Shown piece by piece: positions 9,099 to 17,258 of a stretch of 51,909 nt of DNA. The DNA is from UBA1757 sp963617485 (GTDB taxonomy: Bacteria; Bacteroidota; Bacteroidia; Bacteroidales; UBA1402), in contig CAVEPA010000013.1 of the NCBI GenBank assembly GCA_963617485.1, positions 1-51,909 on the forward strand, in the 5' to 3' direction. The first letter of the stretch is position 1, and the number at the start of each line of letters is the position of its first letter. A model generated the notes under the pieces. The model had not been told where the DNA came from. It was given only the letters and a program-made list of their open reading frames with translations, and did no database searches. A program made the translations under genes and the position numbers.

Positions 9099-9878
9099 AT
9101 GATAACACCCAACCATGCTTTTGTGCATCCCGACGCTAAAATCGGGAACAACGTCATTATCGATCCATTTGCCTACATCGACAGCAATGTTGTCATTGGC
9201 GATGGTTGTCATATTTATCCGCACGCATGCATTTTGTCCGGCACCCGCATGGGCAAGAACTGCAATGTTTACTACGGAGCCGTGATAGGCGGTATTCCAC
9301 AAGACCTCAAGTTTGTCGGAGAGGATACCACCGTAGAAATTGGCGACAACAACAATATCAGGGAATTTGTCACCATACACCGCGGCACAGCTTCCAAAGG
9401 CAAGACCGTGGTAGGCAACAACTGCCTTATCATGGCCTATTGTCACGTGGCCCACGACTGCTGCCTGCACGACCATATCATCATGTCGAATGCCGTACAG
9501 CTGGCCGGCGAAGTCATCGTTGACGACTATGCCATCATCAGCGGCGGCTGTCTGGTACACCAATTCAGCCGTATCGGTGCGCACTGCATGGTACAGGGCG
9601 GCAGCAAAATCAACAAAGACATTCCTCCTTACAGCATCGTAGGACGCGACCCCATCTCTTACTGCGGCATTAACTCGGTAGGTCTGCGCCGCCGCAACTT
9701 CACTCCCGAACAGATTCACAACATCCAGGATGTGTACCGTTATCTGTATATGTCGGGTAAAAATATCAGCGAAGCTTTGGAATGCATAAAAAATGAGCTG
9801 CCAGATACACCGGAACGCGAAATGATTGTTAACTTTGTCACTGCCTCCGATAGAGGTATAGTCAGAGGAATCATTTAA
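9099..9878 (+). CDS. lpxA: Acyl-ACP--UDP-N-acetylglucosamine O-acyltransferase
   Basis: LpxA performs the first acylation of UDP-GlcNAc in lipid A synthesis. Nearly the whole N-terminal two thirds is left-handed beta-helix hexapeptide repeat (PDAKIGNNVIIDPFAYI, VVIGDGCHIYPHA). The catalytic histidine lies in the MAYCHVAHDC segment, and the C-terminal helical domain starts near GLRRRNFTPEQI. The protein is 259 residues, the normal length. The start ATG comes 1 nt after the lpxC/fabZ stop, so translation is likely coupled. Confidence 0.95.
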   Translation: MITPNHAFVHPDAKIGNNVIIDPFAYIDSNVVIGDGCHIYPHACILSGTRMGKNCNVYYGAVIGGIPQDLKFVGEDTTVEIGDNNNIREFVTIHRGTASKGKTVVGNNCLIMAYCHVAHDCCLHDHIIMSNAVQLAGEVIVDDYAIISGGCLVHQFSRIGAHCMVQGGSKINKDIPPYSIVGRDPISYCGINSVGLRRRNFTPEQIHNIQDVYRYLYMSGKNISEALECIKNELPDTPEREMIVNFVTASDRGIVRGII

Positions 9879-9889
9879 CCGTTTGTATT

Positions 9890-10444
9890 ATGATTTATCA
9901 ATTCCGCATCTTTTCAGACGAAGAAGATTTGTTTGAACGCATCATCAGCATCGATTCGGAAGCGAAGTTCAGCGATCTTCATCAAGCCATTCTCGACTTC
10001 ACCGGTTACAAGAACGATGATGTCACTTCTTTCTTCCTTTGCGACGACCGCTGGAACAAAGAGTTGGAAATCACCCTTTTGGAGATGGCCCTCAACCCCG
10101 AGGAAGACACTTGGGTAATGGACCGCACCCGCTTGGACGAACTGCTCGAAGACGAAGGCCAACGCCTGCAGTATATGTTCGACAGCATCAACGGACGCGT
10201 GTTGTACATGGAGTTGGAAGAAATACGCTCCGGTCACCAGAGCAAGGCCAAATGTCTGGAATCGAGTGGAAAGGCTCCCGTTCAGCATATCGAGGAATCG
10301 TACGATGATACCGTCAAGAAAATCCTCAAAGGCGAACAGGCCGAGAGTCTCGATATGGACAACAACTTCTACGGCGACAGCGAATACGACATGGACGAAT
10401 TCGAAGCCGAGGGTTTCAACGACGATTTCAGCGACGATTTTTAA
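9890..10444 (+). CDS. Plasmid pRiA4b ORF-3-like / IS1096-passenger-like protein, function unknown
   Basis: The 184-residue protein starts MIYQFRIFSDEEDLFERIISID, and its first 90 residues look like the PRiA4_ORF3-type fold (beta strand, helix with DLHQAILDFTGY, then the LCDDRWNK segment). From about residue 135 to the end it becomes very acidic, with many Asp/Glu and aromatic residues (DEFEAEGF, DDFSDDF). I know no proven function for the chromosomal Bacteroidetes members. Despite the family name, no transposase is nearby. It lies 11 nt after lpxA and 17 nt before miaA, so it is probably expressed with both. Confidence 0.7.
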   Translation: MIYQFRIFSDEEDLFERIISIDSEAKFSDLHQAILDFTGYKNDDVTSFFLCDDRWNKELEITLLEMALNPEEDTWVMDRTRLDELLEDEGQRLQYMFDSINGRVLYMELEEIRSGHQSKAKCLESSGKAPVQHIEESYDDTVKKILKGEQAESLDMDNNFYGDSEYDMDEFEAEGFNDDFSDDF

Positions 10445-10461
10445 CTTCCCGGTCTTTCCTG

Positions 10462-11352
10462 ATGAAAAGACTTGTCGTGCTGACCGGACCTACGGGTGTA
10501 GGAAAAACAGAACTCAGTTTGCGCATTGCCCGCGAGCTGGGTTCTCCTGTTTTTTCCTGCGACTCGCGCCAAATGTACCGCGAGATGTCTATCGGAACGG
10601 CCAAACCCAGCCCCGCGCAACAGGCCAGCGTGCAGCACTATTTTGTCGACAACCTTTCCATACACGACTACTACAACGCCTCTCGCTTCGAAAGCGAAGC
10701 CCTGGCCCTGCTGGAAGAGGAATTCAAGCAACGCGACCAGCTCTTGCTCTGCGGCGGGTCGATGCTCTACATTGATGCTGTCTGCAAAGGCATCGACGAT
10801 ATGCCCGATGTTGACGAAGAACTGCGCCGCGAACTGCTGCAACGCTACGAAGAAAACGGCCTGGACGACTTGCTCTCACAACTGCGCCTGCTCGATCCCG
10901 ACTACTACCGTGAGGTAGACCGCCACAACCACAAACGCGTGCTGCATGGCTTGGAAATGTGCCTGATGACCGGCCGCCCCTACTCCAGACTGCGCCAAGG
11001 CAAGGTGAAAGAACGGCCCTTCGAGATACTGAAAATTTGCTTGGACCGCCCGCGCGAGGAACTCTACCATCGCATCGATGAGCGGGTGCAGCAAATGATG
11101 GACCAAGGGCTGCTAGCCGAAGTACAAGGCCTGTATTCGCAGCGGTCGCTGAACGCCCTCCACACCGTGGGCTACAACGAGCTTTTTGCCTATCTGGACG
11201 GGCAGTGCAGCCTGGACGAGGCCGTAGCCAGAATCCGCTTCAACACCCACAAATACGCCCGCAAACAACTCACTTGGTTCCGCCGCGACAGCGATTACCA
11301 CTGGTTTCATCCCTCGCAGGAAGAGGAAATACTCGATTTGGTCGGCCGTTAA
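10462..11352 (+). CDS. miaA: tRNA dimethylallyltransferase
   Basis: MiaA adds a dimethylallyl group to A37 of tRNAs that read codons starting with U. The P-loop TGPTGVGKTE is near residues 8-17, followed by the DSRQMYREMSIGTAKP motif that binds substrate. A further family segment is the LHTVGYNELFAYLDG region, and RFNTHKYARKQLTWFRRD near the C-terminus is a strong MiaA signature. The length of 296 residues is typical. It is the last gene of the lipid A operon by spacing; 163 nt with a new promoter separate it from mutA. Confidence 0.95.
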   Translation: MKRLVVLTGPTGVGKTELSLRIARELGSPVFSCDSRQMYREMSIGTAKPSPAQQASVQHYFVDNLSIHDYYNASRFESEALALLEEEFKQRDQLLLCGGSMLYIDAVCKGIDDMPDVDEELRRELLQRYEENGLDDLLSQLRLLDPDYYREVDRHNHKRVLHGLEMCLMTGRPYSRLRQGKVKERPFEILKICLDRPREELYHRIDERVQQMMDQGLLAEVQGLYSQRSLNALHTVGYNELFAYLDGQCSLDEAVARIRFNTHKYARKQLTWFRRDSDYHWFHPSQEEEILDLVGR

Positions 11353-11387
11353 AACCTCTGCGGGACCCAATCTTTTCGCTGCATATT

Positions 11388-11420
11388 TATTGATTTTCAA
11401 TCAATATTCTTTTATCTTTG
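11388..11420 (+). promoter_or_regulatory. Promoter of mutAB with an overlapping 19-bp palindrome
   Basis: TTG at 11390-11392, a 20-nt spacer and TATCTTTG at 11413-11420 fit the Bacteroidetes promoter pattern. A perfect 8+3+8 inverted repeat (TATTGATT/AATCAATA, 11388-11406) covers the -33 element, so it could be an operator. The leader of about 90 nt also holds two imperfect 22-nt copies of an ATCAACA...ATTCC..ATTT motif (11470-11491 and 11492-11513). Confidence 0.55.
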
Positions 11421-11515
11421 GCTGGTTTTAAAAAATCCGGACTACTACTCGCCTACCTATAAAGATTTTACATCAACAATATTCCCATTTTATATCAACA
11501 TCATTCCTATTTATT

Positions 11516-13381
11516 ATGGCAGACAATAAAGGAAAATTATTCTCGGAATTCCCGCCCGTTTCTACCGAAGCGTGGATGGAAGCAATCACCAAAGACTTGA
11601 AAGGTGCCGATTTCGAGAAAAAACTCGTTTGGAGAACCAACGAGGGCTTCAAGGTACAGCCATTCTACCGTCAAGAGGATTTGAATGGTCTGGAAACTCC
11701 CGATTCACTGCCGGGCGAATATCCCTTCGTCCGCAGTACCAAAACCGACAACCACTGGCTGGTGCGTCAGGACATTGAAGTGACCGACCCCAAGAAAGCC
11801 AATGAGAAGGCGCTCGATATCCTGAACAGAGGTGTCGATTCGCTGGGCTTTGTCTTCAGCGGCAAGGACTTCAGTGCCGACGATATGGCCACCCTCCTCG
11901 ACGGCATCTATGTTGAATGTGTCGAAATCAACTTCCGTGGCTGCAACATGCAGGCTCACAACGTACTGCGCCTGTTCGTCGACTATCTGAAGGCCAAAGG
12001 CACCGACCTGAGCAAGGTTCAAGGCAGCATCAACCTCGACCCCTACAAGCGTCCGCTGTTGAAGGGCCGCGAAGTTGGCGATTGGGTGGAAAAGACCCGT
12101 TTTGCCGAAATTTTCGAAATAGCCAAAGAATTGCCCAACTTCCGCTTGCTGGCCGCCAACCCCGTAATTTTCAACAACGCCGGTTGCTATATTGCCCAAG
12201 AACTCGGCTTCGGTCTGGCTTACGGCCAGGCCTATCTGGACGAGCTCAGTGAAAAGGGCTACGATGCCTGCGAAATTGCCAAGCGTATCAAGTTCAACTT
12301 CGGTATCAGCACCAACTACTTTATGGAAATCGCCAAGTTCCGTGCTGCCCGTATGTTGTGGGCCAAGATTGTCAAGGCTTACGGCGTGGATTGCAACTGC
12401 GCCTGCAAGATAAAGATGCACGCCACCACGTCCGAGTGGAATATGTGTATTTTCGATGCTTATGTGAATATGCTGCGCACCCAGACCGAGAGTATGTCGG
12501 CCGCCATTGCCGGTGTAGATTCGCTTACCGTGTTGCCTTACGACAAGGTTTTTGCCCAGCCCAACGACTTCTCGGAGCGCATTGCCCGCAACCAGCAGCT
12601 GCTGCTTAAGGAAGAGTCTCATTTCGAAAAGATTGTAGACCCCTCGGCCGGTTCTTACTATATCGAAAACCTGACAGCATCCATCGCTCAAGAAGCTTGG
12701 AAACTTTTCCTCGGCATTCAGGACAAGGGCGGTTTCTACGCTGCCATCAAGGAAGGTTACATTCAGGGCGAAGTGAACGCTTCGAGCGAAAAGCGTCAGG
12801 GCTTCATTGCCCAGCGCCGCGAAATCCTGCTTGGCAACAACCAGTATCCTAACATCAACGAGATTGCCAAGGCACATGAACTGGAAAAAGAGCCTCACGC
12901 CTGCTCTTGCAATTGTCAGGAAGACAAGCCCATACAGACTATCAATTTTGTCCGTGGAGCTGCCAAGTTCGAAGCTTTGCGCTTCGCTACCCAGGCCAAT
13001 GCCAAGCGTCCCAAGGTATTTATGCTGACCATCGGCAATTTGGCCATGCGTCTGGCCCGCGCCCAGTTCTCGACCAACTTCTTCGGTTGCGCCGGTTACG
13101 AAATCATCGACAACCTCGGCTTCCAAACCCCTGAAGAAGGTATCGAAGCTGCCCTGAAGGCTCAGGCCGATATCGTGGTTATCTGCTCAAGCGATGATGA
13201 ATATGCAGAATTGGCTCCCCGTGCCTTCAAGGCCCTGGACGGCAAGGCTATCTTCGTAGTGGCCGGTGCTCCCGCTTGCATGGAAGACCTGAAAGCCGCC
13301 GGCATAGAGAACTTTATCCATGTTCGCACCAATGTGCTGGAGAGCCTGCAAGAATTCAACAAACAGTTAAACATCAAATAG
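11516..13381 (+). CDS. mutA: Methylmalonyl-CoA mutase, small (beta) subunit
   Basis: This is the non-catalytic partner of the adenosylcobalamin-dependent mutase that interconverts succinyl-CoA and methylmalonyl-CoA, used by Bacteroidales in propionate/succinate metabolism. The 621 residues comprise a TIM-barrel domain (about 1-440), a linker and a C-terminal flavodoxin-like domain (from about residue 500). That domain lacks the DxHxxG cobalamin-binding motif found in the large subunit, as expected. The linker holds a CSCNC cluster at residues 463-467, which I cannot explain. The start MADNKGKLFSEFPPVS fits the family. mutB follows 9 nt downstream, so they form one operon. Confidence 0.95.
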   Translation: MADNKGKLFSEFPPVSTEAWMEAITKDLKGADFEKKLVWRTNEGFKVQPFYRQEDLNGLETPDSLPGEYPFVRSTKTDNHWLVRQDIEVTDPKKANEKALDILNRGVDSLGFVFSGKDFSADDMATLLDGIYVECVEINFRGCNMQAHNVLRLFVDYLKAKGTDLSKVQGSINLDPYKRPLLKGREVGDWVEKTRFAEIFEIAKELPNFRLLAANPVIFNNAGCYIAQELGFGLAYGQAYLDELSEKGYDACEIAKRIKFNFGISTNYFMEIAKFRAARMLWAKIVKAYGVDCNCACKIKMHATTSEWNMCIFDAYVNMLRTQTESMSAAIAGVDSLTVLPYDKVFAQPNDFSERIARNQQLLLKEESHFEKIVDPSAGSYYIENLTASIAQEAWKLFLGIQDKGGFYAAIKEGYIQGEVNASSEKRQGFIAQRREILLGNNQYPNINEIAKAHELEKEPHACSCNCQEDKPIQTINFVRGAAKFEALRFATQANAKRPKVFMLTIGNLAMRLARAQFSTNFFGCAGYEIIDNLGFQTPEEGIEAALKAQADIVVICSSDDEYAELAPRAFKALDGKAIFVVAGAPACMEDLKAAGIENFIHVRTNVLESLQEFNKQLNIK

Positions 13382-13390
13382 TTTGAACGT

Positions 13391-15535
13391 ATGAAACCCG
13401 ATTTTAAGAATATTGATATCAAAGCGGCTGCCACAGCGCAAGACCCCAAGTCATGGGAAGCCGCAAAGGGCATAGCAAAAGATTGGAAAACGCCCGAACA
13501 AATTGATGTAAAGCCTGTTTACACCAAAGCCGACCTCGAAGGCATGGAACATCTGCAGTATGCTGCCGGTCTGGCTCCTGCGCTTCGCGGCCCCTACTCC
13601 ACCATGTATGTGATGCGTCCTTGGACCATTCGCCAGTATGCAGGTTTCTCTACTGCCGAAGAATCCAACGCCTTTTACCGCCGCAACCTGGCTTCCGGCC
13701 AGAAGGGTCTGTCCGTAGCCTTCGACTTGGCCACCCACCGCGGTTACGATGCCGACCATCCACGAGTTGTAGGCGATGTGGGCAAAGCTGGCGTTTCCAT
13801 CTGCTCGGTAGAAGATATGAAGGTGCTTTTCGACGGTATTCCTCTTAACAAGATGTCGGTTTCCATGACCATGAACGGTGCCGTACTGCCTATTTTGGCT
13901 TTCTACATTGTGGCTGGACAGGAACAGGGCGCCAAGCTCGATGAAATGGCCGGTACCATCCAGAACGATATCCTCAAAGAGTTTATGGTGCGCAACACCT
14001 ATATCTATCCGCCTAAATTCTCGATGAAGATTATCGCCGACATTTTCGAATACACTTCGAAATACATGCCCAAGTTCAACTCCATCTCCATCTCCGGTTA
14101 CCACATGCAGGAAGCTGGTGCCACGGCAGACATCGAGTTGGCCTACACCTTGGCAGACGGTTTGGAATACTTGCGTGCCGGTATCAACGCCGGTATGAGC
14201 ATTGATACTTTCGCTCCGCGTCTGTCGTTCTTCTGGGCCATCGGTACCAATCACTTTATGGAAATCGCCAAGATGCGTGCCGCTCGTATGCTTTGGGCCA
14301 AGATTGTGAAGCAGTTCGACCCGCAGAACCCCAAATCGATGCTGCTGCGTACGCACTCGCAGACTTCAGGCTGGTCGCTGACCGAACAAGACCCCTTCAA
14401 CAACGTCGGACGTACTTGTATCGAAGCTATGGGTGCCGCGCTGGGTCACACACAGTCGTTGCACACCAACGCTTTGGACGAAGCCATTGCCCTGCCCACC
14501 GACTTCTCGGCCCGTATTGCCCGTAACACCCAGATTTACATTCAGGAAGAAACCAATATCTGCCGCGAAGTTGACCCCTGGGCCGGTTCCTACTATGTAG
14601 AATCGCTTACCCACGAATTGGCTCACAAGGCTTGGGAACACATTCAGGAAGTGGAAGAACTGGGCGGTATGGCCAAGGCCATCGAAACCGGTATTCCCAA
14701 GATGCGTATCGAAGAGGCCGCTGCCCGCACGCAGGCCCGTATCGACTCTGGCGTACAGAAGATTATCGGTGTGAACGAATACCGACTCGACCACGAAGAC
14801 CCCATCGATATTCTGGAAGTTGACAACACGGCCGTGCGCAAACAGCAGATTGAACGTCTGCAGCAGCTTAAGGCCAACCGCGACCAGGCTGCCGTAGACA
14901 AGGCACTGGCTGCCATTACCGAGTGCGTGGAAACGGGCAAGGGCAACTTGCTGGAATTGGCCGTAGAGGCCGCCCGTGTACGCGCCACCTTGGGTGAGAT
15001 ATCTTATGCCTGCGAACGCATCGTAGGCCGTTATAAAGCCGTTATTAGAACTATTTCCAACGTGTATTCATCAGAGACCAAAAACGATGCCAGCTTCCAG
15101 AAAGCTTGCGCTATGGTGGAAGAATTCGCCAAGAAAGAAGGCCGTCAGCCGCGTATCATGATTGCCAAGATGGGCCAGGACGGCCACGACCGTGGTGCCA
15201 AGGTGGTTGCCACCGGTTATGCCGACTGCGGTTTCGACGTCGATATGGGTCCGCTCTTCCAGACTCCCGAAGAATCTGCCAAGCAGGCTGTTGAGAACGA
15301 CGTCCACATCTTGGGTGTTTCTTCTTTGGCTGCCGGTCACAAGACGCTGATTCCGCAAGTTATCGAAGAGCTTAAGAAACTGGGCCGCGAAGACATTGTG
15401 GTAGTTGCTGGCGGTGTTATTCCTCCGCAAGACTACGATTTCCTGTACAAGGCCGGTGTTGCCGCCATTTTTGGCCCTGGCACGCCTATCTCAAAGTCGG
15501 TTATTGCCATGATGGAGATTCTGCTCGAAAACTAG
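13391..15535 (+). CDS. mutB: Methylmalonyl-CoA mutase, large (alpha) catalytic subunit
   Basis: This subunit catalyses the radical rearrangement between succinyl-CoA and (R)-methylmalonyl-CoA. Its 714 residues show the substrate-channel barrel (AGLAPALRGPYSTMYVMRPWTIRQYAGFST, spread over residues 57-86) and the C-terminal cobalamin domain. There DGHDRGAKV supplies His599, the lower axial cobalt ligand. VSSLAAGH and the VVVAGGVIPPQD segment complete the B12 fold. The gene is cotranscribed with mutA. Neither the epimerase, the decarboxylase nor the G-protein chaperone (meaB) is in this window. A strong terminator lies 30 nt after the stop. Confidence 0.96.
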   Translation: MKPDFKNIDIKAAATAQDPKSWEAAKGIAKDWKTPEQIDVKPVYTKADLEGMEHLQYAAGLAPALRGPYSTMYVMRPWTIRQYAGFSTAEESNAFYRRNLASGQKGLSVAFDLATHRGYDADHPRVVGDVGKAGVSICSVEDMKVLFDGIPLNKMSVSMTMNGAVLPILAFYIVAGQEQGAKLDEMAGTIQNDILKEFMVRNTYIYPPKFSMKIIADIFEYTSKYMPKFNSISISGYHMQEAGATADIELAYTLADGLEYLRAGINAGMSIDTFAPRLSFFWAIGTNHFMEIAKMRAARMLWAKIVKQFDPQNPKSMLLRTHSQTSGWSLTEQDPFNNVGRTCIEAMGAALGHTQSLHTNALDEAIALPTDFSARIARNTQIYIQEETNICREVDPWAGSYYVESLTHELAHKAWEHIQEVEELGGMAKAIETGIPKMRIEEAAARTQARIDSGVQKIIGVNEYRLDHEDPIDILEVDNTAVRKQQIERLQQLKANRDQAAVDKALAAITECVETGKGNLLELAVEAARVRATLGEISYACERIVGRYKAVIRTISNVYSSETKNDASFQKACAMVEEFAKKEGRQPRIMIAKMGQDGHDRGAKVVATGYADCGFDVDMGPLFQTPEESAKQAVENDVHILGVSSLAAGHKTLIPQVIEELKKLGREDIVVVAGGVIPPQDYDFLYKAGVAAIFGPGTPISKSVIAMMEILLEN

Positions 15536-15564
15536 GAACTTGCTCCTTGAGCCATAAGCAAGGG

Positions 15565-15597
15565 GGAGCCGGCGCTTCGCGCCGGCTCCTTTTTTTT
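15565..15597 (+). terminator. Rho-independent terminator of mutAB
   Basis: A perfect 11-bp stem (GGAGCCGGCGC / GCGCCGGCTCC) with a 3-nt loop is followed directly by eight T. It serves the plus-strand mutAB transcript. Confidence 0.92.
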
Positions 15598-15613
15598 GCG
15601 CCCGCATGGGCGC
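15598..15613. repeat. Central palindrome of the compound bidirectional terminator
   Basis: GCGCCC-GCAT-GGGCGC is flanked by T8 on the left and A8 on the right, so the inverted repeat extends to 14 bp per arm over 15590-15621. It lies exactly between the two opposed terminators. Confidence 0.8.
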
Positions 15614-15648
15614 AAAAAAAAGGCAGAGCGGCGCAGCCGCTCTGCCTT
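15614..15648 (-). terminator. Rho-independent terminator of the minus-strand secreted-protein/SusCD unit
   Basis: On the minus strand a perfect 11-bp GC-rich stem (GGCAGAGCGGC / GCCGCTCTGCC, loop 3 nt) is followed by eight T. It lies 22 nt past the stop of the secreted protein. Confidence 0.9.
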
Positions 15649-15670
15649 GCTTTTCGTTGACGTACCAGCC

Positions 15671-16627
15671 TTATTTAATCAGCACCTTGTTGATGTTGAC
15701 AGAGCCGTCAGACATGATGTTCTTAACAATGTACAGACCGGTATTGCCTGCCTGAGGAGCAGCAACTTCTTCGCCACTCAACAGATAGTAACGCTGTGCA
15801 ACAACACTGGCAACCACATTCTGATTCAAGCCAACAGGAGTTGTACCAAGGAGAGTGGTTTCGGTCGTACCATCGGAAACCTTGGTTTCGAGGATTTCAT
15901 CGGAGAAGATGAAACCGGCGCAGGTAATCTTGGAACCGCAAGCGTTAACCGTGTATTTGCAGTCCTTGAAAACAGCGAAGCGGATAACGGCAACACCACC
16001 CTTCTTAACATCAGCAGCGTCTGCACCCAAAACAATCTTTTCAGGCCATTTAATCTGCAAAGAATCGGCAATCGTAATCTGATTGAATTCGCCATGGCCC
16101 TTCATGGTATAGCTCAAGATAGTTCCCCAGGGCTGATCGGGGCAATGCATAGCGAAATCGTAACCGATAAGGGTGCCTTCTTCACCCACCAAATAAGTCT
16201 TGTTGGAAGATGCCTTGTGGAAAACATACAGATAACCATCCTTGGCAACTTCGAACGACAAGAAAGCGCCGGAAGCAGGAACAGTAGCGGTAGCATCGCA
16301 GAGACCACCATCAACATTCTTGGGGTTGCTTGAACCTTGGCAAGCCACGTCCAGACCCATAGAAGCCGTACCGACCAAAACAGTAGTAATACCATTAGCC
16401 GTAGCACTGATTGGTTTATAACCATCGTCAGCACCTACCTTCATAGTAACATTGGTGGTTTGAGCCAATACAGTACCGGCACTAACGGTTCCCCACACGT
16501 CTTTTCCATCATCACCCGGAGTAGAAGTCCAAGAACCGGTGACATCAGCACTCACCTGGCCCACTTCCTGAGCATTCAAACCAACTGCTACCAAAGCAGC
16601 AGCAACAAGCGTAAAGATTTTTTTCAT
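15671..16627 (-). CDS. Secreted protein with signal peptide and C-terminal sorting-like domain, function unknown
   Basis: I chose the ATG at 16627, which gives a clean signal peptide (MKKIFTLVAAALVAVGLNAQ, cleavage after Ala-Gln region). An open frame extends upstream, but it would put the signal peptide internally. The 318-residue protein is beta-rich, with many Gly, Thr and Val and four to five Cys that could pair outside the cell (for example VNACGSKITCAG). The last 45 residues (QRYYLLSGEE..., GLYIVKNI..., NINKVLIK) resemble a type IX secretion C-terminal domain. It is downstream of the SusCD lipoprotein, after a hairpin, and ends in a strong terminator. I do not recognise the central domain. 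Confidence 0.7.
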   Translation of the reverse strand: MKKIFTLVAAALVAVGLNAQEVGQVSADVTGSWTSTPGDDGKDVWGTVSAGTVLAQTTNVTMKVGADDGYKPISATANGITTVLVGTASMGLDVACQGSSNPKNVDGGLCDATATVPASGAFLSFEVAKDGYLYVFHKASSNKTYLVGEEGTLIGYDFAMHCPDQPWGTILSYTMKGHGEFNQITIADSLQIKWPEKIVLGADAADVKKGGVAVIRFAVFKDCKYTVNACGSKITCAGFIFSDEILETKVSDGTTETTLLGTTPVGLNQNVVASVVAQRYYLLSGEEVAAPQAGNTGLYIVKNIMSDGSVNINKVLIK

Positions 16628-16705
16628 AACAATAAAGTTTAAATAGTTAGTAAAAATGGAGATTTGGTTGTTTGTATTCAATATTAATAGAAGACCGAGC
16701 GGGCA

Positions 16706-16736
16706 GGAGAGCGCCAGCCGTGGGCTGGCGCTCTCC
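16706..16736 (-). terminator. Strong hairpin between the lipoprotein and secreted-protein genes
   Basis: A perfect 14-bp stem (GGAGAGCGCCAGCC / GGCTGGCGCTCTCC) with a 3-nt loop lies 16 nt after the lipoprotein stop. No T-run follows on the minus strand, so it may be a weak terminator or an RNA stabiliser that sets the ratio of upstream to downstream transcript. Confidence 0.55.
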
Positions 16737-16751
16737 CCACGCATCCGATAG

Positions 16752-17237
16752 TTATTCGCCGGCTTGTTTTATACCGACAAACTTGAAGTTGTACTGGTAA
16801 TTCTTACGGCCCACTTTGACCGATTTTACAAAGGCCAGCATCATTTCAGGCTGTCCATCGGCATTGGTGTAGGTGCGTCCGCGGAACGAAACGCCGAAGC
16901 CGCTAGCAGAACCCGCCAAGTTAGTGAAGACGGTGCCGTGATAGCTTTCTTGAGCGATATTGGCCAGCGAAGACATCGCCGTCAGGTTAACACCAGTAGC
17001 ATCTGCCACGCTGATATTTACCACATAAGCAGTGTCGGCAGTAAGTGTTATCGTGCCCTCGGCGTAAGTGGTATCGGCATCGAGGATGCGCGTCCAAGTG
17101 CCTACATACACACCGGCGGCATCTTGTTCCGGATGGCCGGTTACCGGCGTATTGTCTACCAGCTGTTCGGGCTCACAAGCAGCAAAACCCCATACAGCCA
17201 GACAAGCCAGCAAGCAGAAATACAATATTTTTTTCAT
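16752..17237 (-). CDS. Small outer-membrane lipoprotein of the SusCD locus, function unknown
   Basis: 161 residues. The N-terminus is a lipoprotein signal (MKKILYFCLLACLAVWGFAAC) with Cys at the lipobox, followed by acidic residues EPEQ, as is common for surface-exposed Bacteroidetes lipoproteins. The mature part is predicted to be beta-sheet (alternating TITLTADTAYVVNISVAD). It starts 21 nt after the SusD stop, so it occupies the SusE/SusF position of an uptake locus, where surface ligand-binding lipoproteins are usual. It is much shorter than SusE/F and I see no match to them. Binding of the locus's ligand is a position-based guess. Confidence 0.72.
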   Translation of the reverse strand: MKKILYFCLLACLAVWGFAACEPEQLVDNTPVTGHPEQDAAGVYVGTWTRILDADTTYAEGTITLTADTAYVVNISVADATGVNLTAMSSLANIAQESYHGTVFTNLAGSASGFGVSFRGRTYTNADGQPEMMLAFVKSVKVGRKNYQYNFKFVGIKQAGE

Positions 17238-17258
17238 CTTTATTTCAGTTTTAAAGCA

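Noticed and set aside
9890..10444. Reading the pRiA4b/IS1096-passenger-like gene as evidence of a mobile element
   Set aside because: There is no transposase, terminal repeat or target duplication, and the gene is embedded in a tight lpxA-miaA operon.
11421..11515. A cobalamin riboswitch before the B12-dependent mutase
   Set aside because: The leader is only about 90 nt and lacks the B12-box-like conserved core; cobalamin riboswitches are about 200 nt.
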